Positions 7,116 to 14,317 of a DNA stretch of 14,432 nucleotides are shown here, one piece after another. Each line of letters opens with the position of its first letter. Position 1 is the stretch's first letter. The notes beneath the pieces were generated by a model. It was not told the DNA's origin. It saw nothing but the letters and a program-made list of their open reading frames with translations, and made no database searches. The position numbers and the translations under genes were made by a program. Source of the stretch: DATATV01 sp035551355 (lineage in GTDB: Bacteria > Actinomycetota > Actinomycetes > Mycobacteriales > Pseudonocardiaceae); the NCBI GenBank assembly GCA_035551355.1, contig DASZNF010000102.1, positions 1 to 14,432 on the forward strand, in the 5' to 3' direction.

Positions 7116-8148
7116 GGCGTGCGGTCCTCCTTCGCAGGGCGGTGGCCACCCGGATCGCCACGATCCGGTCCACCGCGATGGCGATCAGCAGCAGGAATCC
7201 GTCGATGGCAAGCTCCCACACCGAGCTGACGCCCAGCGAGGGCAGCATGCTGTTGATCGAGGTGAGCAACAGAGCGCCCAGTGCCGCGCCGTAGACGCTG
7301 CCGGAGCCGCCGGTGAACGCCACGCCACCGACCACGACCGCGCTGACCACGGTCAGCTCGTAGCCGCTGCCGGTGCCGGAGTCGACATTGCCGAACCGGG
7401 CCAGGTACAGCGCGCCGGCCAGCCCGGCCAGCGCCCCGCACAGCACGTAGGCGGCGATGATCCGCCTGCGCACCGGCACACCGGCCAGCCGTGCGGCCTC
7501 CGGGTTGGAGCCCAGCGCGTAGGACTCCCGGCCGCTGCGGTAGCTGCGCAGGAAGTAGCCGACCGCGACCAGGGCCACCACGGCCAGCAGCACCAGGTAC
7601 GGGATCGGGCCGAAACCGTTGTGCCCGAAGCTGATGAACGAACTCGGCAGGTTGGACGCGGTGATCTCCCGGGAGCCGACCCACATGGAGTCCAGGCCGC
7701 GGATCACATACAGCGTGCCCAGGGTGACCACCAGCGCGGGCACCCTCCCGAAGCTGACCAGAACTCCGTTGAGGATCCCGAAAACCAGGCCCACGCCGAG
7801 CCCGATCAGCACCGCGACGACGGAACTGCCGCCGGCTTGCAGGTAGTCGCCCGCGGCGAACGCGGAGATGCCGACCACCGAGCCGACCGAGAGGTCGACG
7901 TTGCGGGTGATCACCACGACCGCCTCGCCGATCGCGACCAGCACCAGGATGGTCGCGTTGAGCAGGAGGTCCTTCACGCCCTGGGTGGACAGGAAGCGCG
8001 GGTTGCCGATCTCGGTGACCACCACCAGCACGACCAGCACGCCGATGATGGACAGTTCGCGCAGCCGCAGCAGGTTGTCCACGAACCGCCGCGGCGGTTT
8101 GCCGGCCGGAGTGGAGGTGTCCGCGGCGACCTTGGTCGTGGTGCTCAC
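7108..8148 (-). CDS. rhaP: Rhamnose ABC transporter permease, first subunit
   Basis: 346-residue RbsC-like permease. After a polar amino end (STTTKVAADTSTPAGKPPRRFVDNL) come hydrophobic segments beginning with LSIIGVLVVLVVVTEIG. TRNVDLSVGSVVGISAF and VVTLGTLYVIRGLDSMWVG match the family, and ESYALGSNPEAARLAGVPVRRRIIAAYV is the ATPase-contact loop. The GTG start at 8148 overlaps the rhaT stop in a GTGA arrangement, the usual sign of translational coupling. The frame stays open far upstream inside rhaT (to about 8988), but that part is arginine- and glycine-rich with no membrane character, so it is not coding. It should form the channel together with RhaQ. Confidence 0.91.
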   Translation of the reverse strand: MSTTTKVAADTSTPAGKPPRRFVDNLLRLRELSIIGVLVVLVVVTEIGNPRFLSTQGVKDLLLNATILVLVAIGEAVVVITRNVDLSVGSVVGISAFAAGDYLQAGGSSVVAVLIGLGVGLVFGILNGVLVSFGRVPALVVTLGTLYVIRGLDSMWVGSREITASNLPSSFISFGHNGFGPIPYLVLLAVVALVAVGYFLRSYRSGRESYALGSNPEAARLAGVPVRRRIIAAYVLCGALAGLAGALYLARFGNVDSGTGSGYELTVVSAVVVGGVAFTGGSGSVYGAALGALLLTSINSMLPSLGVSSVWELAIDGFLLLIAIAVDRIVAIRVATALRRRTARRA

Positions 8149-9662
8149 GCCGCCACCGCCCGTCCGGTCGCGGCCGCCATCACCGTCTCCTCGGTGGCCT
8201 GCGCGCGCGGGATCTCGGCGGCCAGCCGGCCCTCGTGCATGACCAGCACGCGGTCGGCCATACCGAGGATCTCGGGCAGGTCGGAGGAGATCATCAGCAC
8301 CGCCATGCCGTCGGCGGCCAGCTGCGAGAGCAGCCGGTGCACTTCGGCCTTGGTGCCCACGTCGATGCCGCGGGTCGGCTCGTCCACGATCAACACCGCA
8401 GGGCCCGTGGCCAGCCACTTGGCCAGCACCACCTTCTGCTGATTGCCGCCGGACAGGGTGGACACCGCGTCGGCGAGCCGGGCGAATTTCACCTGCATCC
8501 GGATCGACCAGTCCCTGGCCCGGCTGCGTTCGCCGGAGCGGCTCATCAGTCCGGCGTGCGAGAGCTTCTTCAGGCCGGCCAGGCCGATGTTGCGTTCGAT
8601 GGACATGTCCATCACCAGGCCCTGCGCGCGGCGGTCCTCCGGAACCAGCGCGACCCCGGCCGACATGGCCGCGGTGGGCGAGGCGGCGGGCAACTTCTTG
8701 CCCAGCACGGTCACGCTGCCGGCGTCCCACCTGTCGATGCCGAACACCGCCCGGGCCACCTCGCTGCGCCCGGCGCCGACCAGCCCGGCCAGGCCGACGA
8801 TCTCGCCGGTGCGCACCTCGAAGGAAATGTCGGTGAACACGCCCTCCCGGGTCAGCCGGCTGACCGACAGCGCGACCTCGCCCGGCGTGGTCTCCTGCTT
8901 GGGATACAGCTCGTCCAGGCTGCGGCCGACCATGCGCTGCACGATGTCGTCCTCGGTCAGCCCCTCGGTCGGCTCGGTGGCGATCCACCTGCCGTCGCGC
9001 AGGGTGGTGACGATCTGGCAGATCTCGAAGAACTCCTCCAGCCGGTGCGACACGAACAGCACCGCGGCGCCGGAGTCGCGCAGCGCGCGCACCACGCCGA
9101 ACAGCCGGGCCACCTCGCTGCCGGTCAGCGCGGCGGTCGGCTCGTCCATGATGAGCACCTTGGCGTCGAAGGACAGCGCCTTGGCGATCTCCACGATCTG
9201 CTGGTCGGCGATGGACAGCCCGCGGGCCGGGTCGTCCGGCCGCATGGCGACACCCAGCCGGGTGAACAGTTCCTCGGTCGCGGTGCGGATGGCCGCCCGG
9301 TCGATCCGGCCCAGGCTGGTCCGCGGCTGCCGCCCCATGAAGATGTTCTCCGCGACCGACAAATCGGGGAACAGCGTCGGTTCCTGATAGATGACCGCGA
9401 CCCCGGCGTCCCGGGCGTCGGCCGGACCGTGGAAAACCACCGGCTCGCCGCCGCGGCGCACCGTGCCGGTGTCCGGCTGGTGCACTCCGGCCAGAGTTTT
9501 GATCAGGGTGGACTTGCCCGCGCCGTTCTCCCCGGCCAGGCCGTGCACCTCGCCGCCGTAGAGCCGCAGCGACACTTCCGACAGCGCCCGCACCGCACCG
9601 AACGACTTGCTGACACCGTCCAGTTCGATGACCGGAACGGCATCATTGCCGTGTTCTCGCAC
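8145..9662 (-). CDS. rhaT: Rhamnose ABC transporter ATPase with two nucleotide-binding domains
   Basis: 505-residue sugar-import ATPase of the RbsA/XylG kind, which powers uptake from the cytoplasmic face. Domain 1: Walker A GENGAGKST (44-52), Q-loop YQEPTLFPDLS from 92, a degenerate signature LSIADQQ (149-155), Walker B LIMDEPT (170-176) and switch His206. Domain 2: a degenerate Walker A, GLVGAGRSE (293-301), lacking the lysine as is usual in this family, a good signature LSGGNQQ (403-409) and Walker B LIVDEPT (424-430). The GTG start has GGAGAGGG just upstream. It is the first gene of the minus-strand operon, with a TTGACA-type promoter and a candidate LacI operator ahead of it. The name follows the Rhizobium rhamnose transporter. 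Confidence 0.92.
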   Translation of the reverse strand: MREHGNDAVPVIELDGVSKSFGAVRALSEVSLRLYGGEVHGLAGENGAGKSTLIKTLAGVHQPDTGTVRRGGEPVVFHGPADARDAGVAVIYQEPTLFPDLSVAENIFMGRQPRTSLGRIDRAAIRTATEELFTRLGVAMRPDDPARGLSIADQQIVEIAKALSFDAKVLIMDEPTAALTGSEVARLFGVVRALRDSGAAVLFVSHRLEEFFEICQIVTTLRDGRWIATEPTEGLTEDDIVQRMVGRSLDELYPKQETTPGEVALSVSRLTREGVFTDISFEVRTGEIVGLAGLVGAGRSEVARAVFGIDRWDAGSVTVLGKKLPAASPTAAMSAGVALVPEDRRAQGLVMDMSIERNIGLAGLKKLSHAGLMSRSGERSRARDWSIRMQVKFARLADAVSTLSGGNQQKVVLAKWLATGPAVLIVDEPTRGIDVGTKAEVHRLLSQLAADGMAVLMISSDLPEILGMADRVLVMHEGRLAAEIPRAQATEETVMAAATGRAVAA

Positions 9663-9692
9663 TCGCCCTCTCCGTTCCCGGCATTGTGGCGA

Positions 9693-9704
9693 TAAATCGT
9701 TTCA
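9693..9704. promoter_or_regulatory. Candidate LacI operator upstream of rhaT
   Basis: Read on the minus strand, TGAAACGATTTA matches TGAAACGTTTCA at 10 of 12 positions, with the central CG kept. It lies about 15 bp downstream of the -10 box of the predicted rhaT promoter and 30 bp before the GTG, so a bound repressor would block early transcription. Confidence 0.55.
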
Positions 9705-9719
9705 ATCGAGTTGGCACGA

Positions 9720-9749
9720 ACTATGCTTCGGCCGGGGAAGCCCTGTCAA
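9720..9749 (-). promoter_or_regulatory. Predicted housekeeping-type promoter of the rhaTPQS-IB operon
   Basis: On the minus strand, a perfect TTGACA (9749-9744) is followed after 18 bp by CATAGT (9725-9720), which matches TATAAT at four of six positions. Transcription would begin near 9712, giving a leader of about 50 bases that contains the candidate LacI operator. No other comparable promoter was seen in the 191-bp divergent gap on this strand. Confidence 0.5.
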
Positions 9750-9830
9750 CCCCTCGTTTTCCCCTGTGTCACGACCGCAACCGGCCGCGCGCGCCGCGTC
9801 GCGTTCTCGACCAGTTGGTCTACAGTGAGC

Positions 9831-9842
9831 TGACACGTTTCA
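9831..9842. promoter_or_regulatory. Candidate LacI operator upstream of the second lacI gene
   Basis: TGACACGTTTCA (reverse TGAAACGTGTCA) differs from TGAAACGTTTCA at one position only, the best of the three sites. It directly abuts the ribosome binding site AGGAGAG and lies just downstream of TACAGT (9821-9826), a possible -10 box with no clear -35. A bound repressor would cover the start of transcription and shut off its own gene and probably lutABC. Confidence 0.6.
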
Positions 9843-9853
9843 GGAGAGATGCC

Positions 9854-10912
9854 ATGAAGACACCGGTGAGTATCCGCGAGGTCGCGACGCTGGCCAAGGT
9901 CTCGGTCGGCACGGTGTCCAACGTGCTCAACCGGCCGGATGTGGTCGCCCCGGCCACCCGGGAGCGAGTGCAGGCCGCCATCGCCGAACTGGGTTTCGTG
10001 CGCAACGAGTCGGCCCGGCAACTGCGCTCGGGCACCGCGCGAGCGATCGGGCTGGTCGTGCTGGACGTGGCCAACCCGTTCTTCACCGATATGGCCCGGG
10101 GCGTCGAGGAGGCGGCCACCGAGGCCGGGCACGCGGTCATCCTGTGCAACACCGACGAGTCGGCGGCCAAGGAGGCCCGGCACCTCGAACTGCTGGCCGA
10201 GCAGCGGGTGCACGGCGTGCTGATCACCCCGGCCGACGCCTCCCTGGACGGGGTGCGCAAGCTGCGCGAGCGCGGGGTGTCGGTGGTGTTGCTGGATCAC
10301 CACGCCGCACTGCCGGACTCCTGCTCGGTCGCGGTGGACGACCGCACCGGCGGCGAACTGGCCGTCAACCACCTGCTGGCCGAGGGCCACGACGAGATCG
10401 TGATGGTCAACGGCGCCTCCCGGCTGGAACAGGCCCGGCAGCGTTACGCAGGCGCCCAGGACGCGCTGCGCAAGGCCGGCCGCGCGCCGGATGTGCTGCA
10501 ACTGCTGGAGGTGCCCGCGTTCACCGTGGCCGGGGGCCTGCGCGCGGGCGAGCAGCTGCTGGCCCGGGCCAACCGGCCCAGCGCGGTGTTCTGCGGCAAC
10601 GACCTGCTGGCGCTGGGCGTGTTGCAGGTGATGGTGCGCGCGGGGGTGCGGGTGCCCGACGACATGGCCATCGTGGGCTACGACGACATCGACTTCGCCG
10701 CCGCGGCCGCCGTGCCGCTGACCTCGGTGCGCCAGCCCCGGCAGCAGATCGGCCGCACCGCGGCCCGGCTGGTGATCGCCGAGACCCAGGCGCCCGAGGA
10801 GCACGAGCACCAGCACATCGTGTTCACCCCGGAACTGGTGATCCGCGAGTCCAGCCGCCGCACGCACAAACCGCGCCGGGCCCGTAAGGTCGGTTCCCGG
10901 ACAACGGCATGA
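9854..10912 (+). CDS. rhaR: LacI-family regulator, second copy, probable rhamnose/lactate regulon repressor
   Basis: 352 residues. Helix-turn-helix at about 6-26 (SIREVATLAKVSVGTVSNVL), hinge helix RNESARQLRSG (50-60), then a sugar-binding core from IGLVVLDVANPFFTDMARG through VFCGNDLLALGVLQVM to VGYDDIDFAAAAAVPLTSVRQP. The tail THKPRRARKVGSRTTA is basic and longer than in the paralogue. The ATG at 9854 has AGGAGAG five bases upstream. The frame is open upstream to 9686, but that extension crosses the operator and promoter region and does not resemble LacI. It is divergent from rhaT, sharing a 191-bp control region with two candidate operators, and lies 53 bp before lutA on the same strand. 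It is very like the LacI protein at 1070-2098, so the two probably bind the same sites. The effector is inferred, not shown. Confidence 0.87.
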   Translation: MKTPVSIREVATLAKVSVGTVSNVLNRPDVVAPATRERVQAAIAELGFVRNESARQLRSGTARAIGLVVLDVANPFFTDMARGVEEAATEAGHAVILCNTDESAAKEARHLELLAEQRVHGVLITPADASLDGVRKLRERGVSVVLLDHHAALPDSCSVAVDDRTGGELAVNHLLAEGHDEIVMVNGASRLEQARQRYAGAQDALRKAGRAPDVLQLLEVPAFTVAGGLRAGEQLLARANRPSAVFCGNDLLALGVLQVMVRAGVRVPDDMAIVGYDDIDFAAAAAVPLTSVRQPRQQIGRTAARLVIAETQAPEEHEHQHIVFTPELVIRESSRRTHKPRRARKVGSRTTA

Positions 10913-10939
10913 CCCCAGGTCAGCCCTCACGGCATGACC
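10910..10939 (+). other. Overlapping small inverted repeats between lacI and lutA
   Basis: TGACC-CCA-GGTCA (10910-10922) is a perfect 5-bp inverted repeat starting at the lacI stop codon. Its right arm GGTCA (10918-10922) can instead pair with a second TGACC at 10935-10939. The element ACGGCATGACC is itself repeated at 10904-10914 and 10929-10939. The stems are short, so structure in RNA is possible but weak. Confidence 0.3.
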
Positions 10940-10965
10940 TTCGGCAGGACCTTCGGAGGTAACGG

Positions 10966-11694
10966 GTGCGGGTAGCCCTGTTCGCCACGTGCATCACCGA
11001 CACGTTCTTTCCGGAGACGGCCAAATCGGTCGTCCGGTTACTGGGACGGCTGGGCTGCGCGGTGGATTTCCCGCTGGCGCAGACCTGCTGCGGCCAGATG
11101 CACTTCAACACCGGCTACGCCGAGCACGCGGCCGGCCTGGCCCGCCGCTACGGCGAGGTGTTCGGTGAGTTCGACGCGGTGATCGCGCCGTCCGGCTCGT
11201 GCGCGGCCATGGTGCGCGACATCTATCCCAAGCTGACCGACGACGCGCCCGGCGGCCCGAAAACCTATGAGCTGTCGGAGTTCCTGGTCGACGTGCTGCG
11301 GGTGACCGACGTGGGCGCGTACTTCCCGCACCGGGTCACCTATCACCCGACCTGCCACTCGCTGCGCATGCTCGGCGTCGGCGACCGGCCGCTGTCGCTG
11401 CTGCGCGCGGTCCGCGGGCTGGATCTGGTCGAGCTGCCGCAGGCCGAGACGTGCTGCGGGTTCGGCGGCACCTTCGCCATCAAGAACGCGGACACGTCCA
11501 CCGCGATGCTCGGCGACAAGATGCGCGCGGTGGCGCAGACCAAGGCCGAGGTGCTCAGCGCGGGCGACAACTCGTGCCTGATGCACATCGGCGGCGGTTT
11601 GTCCCGGCTGCGCTCGGGCATCCGCCCGGTGCATCTCGCCGAGATCCTGGCCAGCACCGAGGAGGACCCGTGGACGCCGTCCGTAATCCGGTGA
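10966..11694 (+). CDS. lutA: L-lactate oxidation complex subunit LutA (cysteine-rich CCG-domain protein)
   Basis: 242 residues, the LutA/YkgE/GlpC-like subunit of the iron-sulfur complex that oxidises L-lactate to pyruvate. Two CCG domains are seen: TCCGQMHFNTGYAEHA (cysteines 41-42) and ETCCGFGGTFAIKN (163-164), with further cysteines in SGSC (79), HPTC (130) and SCLMHIGG (204), as expected for a four-cysteine cluster site in each half. The start is GTG with a strong GGAGGT five bases upstream. It is the first of three overlapping lut genes and follows the LacI gene closely, with no terminator, so it probably shares that gene's promoter. Lactate is the assumed substrate because the full lutABC trio is present; related trios act on other hydroxyacids. 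Confidence 0.92.
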   Translation: MRVALFATCITDTFFPETAKSVVRLLGRLGCAVDFPLAQTCCGQMHFNTGYAEHAAGLARRYGEVFGEFDAVIAPSGSCAAMVRDIYPKLTDDAPGGPKTYELSEFLVDVLRVTDVGAYFPHRVTYHPTCHSLRMLGVGDRPLSLLRAVRGLDLVELPQAETCCGFGGTFAIKNADTSTAMLGDKMRAVAQTKAEVLSAGDNSCLMHIGGGLSRLRSGIRPVHLAEILASTEEDPWTPSVIR

Positions 11695-13103
11695 CCTGGC
11701 TGGGCACCCCGCCCTTCCCGGAGGCCGCCCGCGAGGCGCTGGCCGACACCCAGTTGCGCCGCAACCTGGCCGCGGCCACCGCCACCATCCGCGCCAAGCG
11801 GGCCGGGGTGGTCGCGGAAATGCCCGACTGGGAACGGCTTCGCCTGGCGGGACAGGCGATCAAGGACGAAGTTCTGTCCAATTTGGACACTTATCTGGTC
11901 AAGCTGGAAGAGGCGGTGACCGCACGCGGCGGCGTGGTGCACTGGGCCCGCGACGCGGCCGAGGCCAACCAGATCGTGCTGGACATCGCCCGGGCCAAGG
12001 AAACCGACGAAGTGGTCAAGGTCAAATCCATGGCCACCGCGGAGATCGGGCTCAACGAGGCGCTGGAAGCCGGTGGCGTGCACGCCATCGAAACCGACCT
12101 GGCCGAGCTGATCGTGCAGCTGGGCGACGATCGGCCCAGTCACATCCTGGTGCCCGCGATCCACCGCAACCGGGCGGAGATCCGGGATATCTTCCGGCGC
12201 GGAATGCCTGATCTGCCAAGCGATATCTCCGACGAGCCGACCGAACTGGCCGGGGCCGCGCGGTCGTATCTGCGCCGGAAGTTCCTGTCGGCCAAGGTCG
12301 CGGTGAGCGGGGCCAACTTCGGCGTGGCCGACACCGGTTCGATCGTGGTGGTGGAGTCCGAGGGCAACGGCCGGATGTGCCTGACCCTGCCGGAAACCCT
12401 GGTCACCGTGATGGGCATCGAGAAACTGGTGCCCACCTGGCGGGACCTGGAAGTGTTCCTGCAACTGCTCCCCCGGTCCTCCACCGCGGAGCGGATGAAC
12501 CCCTACACCTCGGTGTGGAGCGGCGTCACCCCCGGCGACGGACCGCAGGAATTTCACCTGGTGCTGCTGGACAACGGCCGCACCGCCACGCTGGCCGACC
12601 AGGTCGGCCGGCAGGCGCTGCGGTGCATCCGGTGCTCGGCCTGCCTGAACGTGTGCCCAGTGTACGAGCGCACCGGCGGCCAGGCCTACGGCTCGGTGTA
12701 TCCCGGTCCGATCGGCGCGATCCTGACCCCGCAGCTGGCCAACGATCCGCACGACGAACAGGCCGCCTCGCTGCCCTACGCGTCCTCGTTGTGCGGGGCG
12801 TGTTACGAGGTCTGCCCGGTGCGCATCAACATCCCCGAGGTGCTCACTCATCTGCGGGCGGAAGCAGTGCGGCACAAGGGATCCAGCGCCGAGTCGGTGG
12901 GTATGGCCGCGCTGGCCTGGGTGATGCGCGACCAACGCCGGTACGAACTGGCCATGCACGCCGGGCAACTGGCCCGGCTGCTGGCCAAGGACGGCACGAT
13001 CTCCCGGCTGCCCTGGCCCGGTTCGAAGTGGACGGCGACCCGGGACGTGCCCGCGCCGCCGGAAGAGTCCTTCCGTTCCTGGTGGAGGCGCACCCATGAC
13101 TGA
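11670..13103 (+). CDS. lutB: L-lactate oxidation complex subunit LutB (LUD domain plus ferredoxin-type clusters)
   Basis: 477 residues. The first part (about 60-300) is a LUD domain (VKVKSMATAEIGLNEALE, SGANFGVADTGSIVVVESEGNGR, KLVPTWRDLEVFLQLL). Two iron-sulfur motifs follow: CIRCSACLNVCP (cysteines 319, 322, 325, 329) and CGACYEVCP (375, 378, 382). The carboxyl end carries the WxxPGSKWTATRDVPAPPEESFR-like tail seen in LutB. I chose the GTG at 11670, four bases after GGAGG, although it overlaps lutA by 25 bp. A GTG at 11691 would give a 4-bp overlap but has no ribosome binding site at a useful distance. Overlap with lutA and lutC indicates one translationally coupled unit. Confidence 0.93.
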   Translation: MDAVRNPVTWLGTPPFPEAAREALADTQLRRNLAAATATIRAKRAGVVAEMPDWERLRLAGQAIKDEVLSNLDTYLVKLEEAVTARGGVVHWARDAAEANQIVLDIARAKETDEVVKVKSMATAEIGLNEALEAGGVHAIETDLAELIVQLGDDRPSHILVPAIHRNRAEIRDIFRRGMPDLPSDISDEPTELAGAARSYLRRKFLSAKVAVSGANFGVADTGSIVVVESEGNGRMCLTLPETLVTVMGIEKLVPTWRDLEVFLQLLPRSSTAERMNPYTSVWSGVTPGDGPQEFHLVLLDNGRTATLADQVGRQALRCIRCSACLNVCPVYERTGGQAYGSVYPGPIGAILTPQLANDPHDEQAASLPYASSLCGACYEVCPVRINIPEVLTHLRAEAVRHKGSSAESVGMAALAWVMRDQRRYELAMHAGQLARLLAKDGTISRLPWPGSKWTATRDVPAPPEESFRSWWRRTHD

Positions 13104-13728
13104 GTCCGGAACCGATGCCAAGTCCGCGATCCTGGACCGGATCGGCACCGCACTGGCCGACCGCCCGCAGGCCGCGCCCATCCCCCGCGACTACGACACC
13201 ACGCGGAATGTCGCGGATGTGCTGGCGCTGGCCGAGGAACGGATCGACGACTACAAGGCGACCGTGCACCGCAGCACGCCGGAGAAGTTGCCCGAGCTGA
13301 TCGCGGCCCGCCTGGCCGCGCGCGGGGCCCGCACCATGGTCGCCCCGGCCGAGCTGCCTTCGGAATGGCTCGCCGACGGCGTGACCTGGCTGCTCGACGA
13401 GCCGGAGAAACCGTTGTCCGTGGCCGAATTGGACGGCTCGGACGGCGTGCTGACCGGGTGCGCGCTGACCATCGCCGAGACCGGCACCATCGTGCTGGAC
13501 GCAGGCCCGGAATCCGGCCGCCGGATGCTGACCCTGGTGCCGGACTACCACCTGTGCGTGATCCGCGCGGACCAGGTGGTGGACGCGGTGCCCGCGGCCA
13601 TCGCCCGGCTCGGCGCGGATCGGCCGGTGACCTTCATCAGCGGTCCGTCGGCCACCAGCGACATCGAGTTCAACCGGGTGGAGGGCGTGCACGGCCCGCG
13701 CACCCTGGACGTCATCCTGGTCGCCTGA
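13096..13728 (+). CDS. lutC: L-lactate oxidation complex subunit LutC (LUD domain)
   Basis: 210 residues, a stand-alone LUD-domain protein (YkgG/LutC). The signature GCALTIAETGTIVLDAGPESGRRMLTLVPDYHLCVI lies near 125-160 and the end SGPSATSDIEFNRVEGVHGPRTLDVILV is the classical finish. The ATG overlaps the lutB stop by 8 bp, with GGAGG seven bases upstream. It completes the cytoplasmic LutABC complex. No terminator hairpin is evident after its stop; a tandem repeat begins there instead. Confidence 0.93.
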   Translation: MTESGTDAKSAILDRIGTALADRPQAAPIPRDYDTTRNVADVLALAEERIDDYKATVHRSTPEKLPELIAARLAARGARTMVAPAELPSEWLADGVTWLLDEPEKPLSVAELDGSDGVLTGCALTIAETGTIVLDAGPESGRRMLTLVPDYHLCVIRADQVVDAVPAAIARLGADRPVTFISGPSATSDIEFNRVEGVHGPRTLDVILVA

Positions 13729-13742
13729 AGCGGGCTTTCGCC

Positions 13743-13802
13743 TGGGGGACAAGGACTTTCAGCCGGGGAGATCAGGACTTCCGGTTGGGGCGTCAGGACC
13801 TC
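13743..13802. repeat. Three-copy imperfect tandem repeat, period 21-22 bp
   Basis: A GGGG block followed by AGGACTT recurs three times: AGGACTT at 13752-13758, AGGACTT at 13774-13780 and AGGACCT at 13795-13801, with GGGG at 13744-13748, 13765-13768 and 13787-13790. The spacing is 22 and 21 bp, about two turns of the helix. It begins 15 bp after the lutC stop. No inverted symmetry or coding frame explains it. Confidence 0.6.
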
Positions 13803-14019
13803 TACTTACCCAGGAACGTCACCTTCACGAGCGGCCTACCTGGTTGCGAGCAACTACAAGCAAGCGCTCCACCCATAGCGGTGGCCGGGGACCACCCGCA
13901 GGTCAATTCAGCCGGTCAGCTGAACGCACAGCGAATTTCCACTTTCCAGCCAGGCCGGCCACAGATTCCCCGACTACTCCTTGGCGTTGTCGGATTTCGC
14001 AACGTGAGGAGACAACATC
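13803..14019. other. Non-coding gap between lutC repeat and the small secreted protein gene
   Basis: No convincing gene is seen. It holds two weak hairpins, GTTGC-GA-GCAAC near 13846 and GGTGG/CCACC around 13880-13896, and the promoter region of the next gene, where no clear -35/-10 pair stands out. Its last bases carry AGGAGA (14007-14012) for the downstream GTG. Confidence 0.4.
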
Positions 14020-14277
14020 GTGGGTGTACGCCGTGGGATCACCCGGGCGGTCGTGGCCACCGCGCTGGCCGGTGGGCTGGGGCTGCTCGTCGTACCGGCC
14101 GCGCAGGCGGCGACCGGGACGCCGGCCGACGAGGAGGTCATCGCGACCTACCCGACCTACCAGGAATGCCGGTATGAGGGCGAGGAAATGACGCTCTCCG
14201 GCCAGATCCCCGACCAGTGGTACTGCCAGGAGAACGACGAGGGCACCGTCGATCTGATCCTGGACACCGACGAGTGA
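14020..14277 (+). CDS. Small secreted two-cysteine protein, function unknown
   Basis: 85 residues. A Sec signal peptide is clear: basic MGVRRGITR, a hydrophobic core VVATALAGGLGLLVV and a PAAQA-A cleavage site after residue 30. The mature part is about 55 residues and strongly acidic (ATGTPADEEV, EGEE, ENDEGTVDLILDTDE). It contains just two cysteines, Cys50 (TYQECRYEG) and Cys69 (QWYCQEN), which probably form a disulfide. The pattern of cysteine, glycine, tryptophan and cysteine resembles many short exported actinomycete proteins of unknown role. The GTG has AGGAGA seven bases upstream, and the gene is closed by a strong hairpin, so it is probably a one-gene unit unrelated to the rhamnose genes. 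Confidence 0.78.
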   Translation: MGVRRGITRAVVATALAGGLGLLVVPAAQAATGTPADEEVIATYPTYQECRYEGEEMTLSGQIPDQWYCQENDEGTVDLILDTDE

Positions 14278-14280
14278 TCC

Positions 14281-14317
14281 GCGGGCCCGGCCGCCTCGCG
14301 TGGGCGGCCGGGCCCGC
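14281..14317 (+). terminator. GC-rich hairpin terminator after the secreted protein gene
   Basis: GCGGGCCCGGCCGCC pairs perfectly with GGCGGCCGGGCCCGC: a 15-bp stem with a 7-base loop (14296-14302), beginning 3 bp after the TGA. There is no U tract, which is common for actinobacterial terminators. Its symmetry means it could act in both directions. Confidence 0.85.

Noticed and set aside
8149..8988. Open extension of the rhaP frame far upstream inside rhaT
   Set aside because: The extension has no membrane segments and lies wholly in rhaT. The GTG in the GTGA overlap gives a normal permease length.
9686..9853. Amino-terminal extension of the second LacI protein
   Set aside because: It spans the divergent promoter and both operators, and the LacI helix-turn-helix begins only after the ATG at 9854, which has its own ribosome binding site.
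11343..13181. A 612-codon open frame on the minus strand opposite lutA-lutB, and similar long frames opposite rhaB, rhaI and the transporter genes
   Set aside because: They mirror well-recognised genes, are rich in arginine, glycine, histidine and proline, and have no family motifs. Long antisense frames are normal at this GC content.
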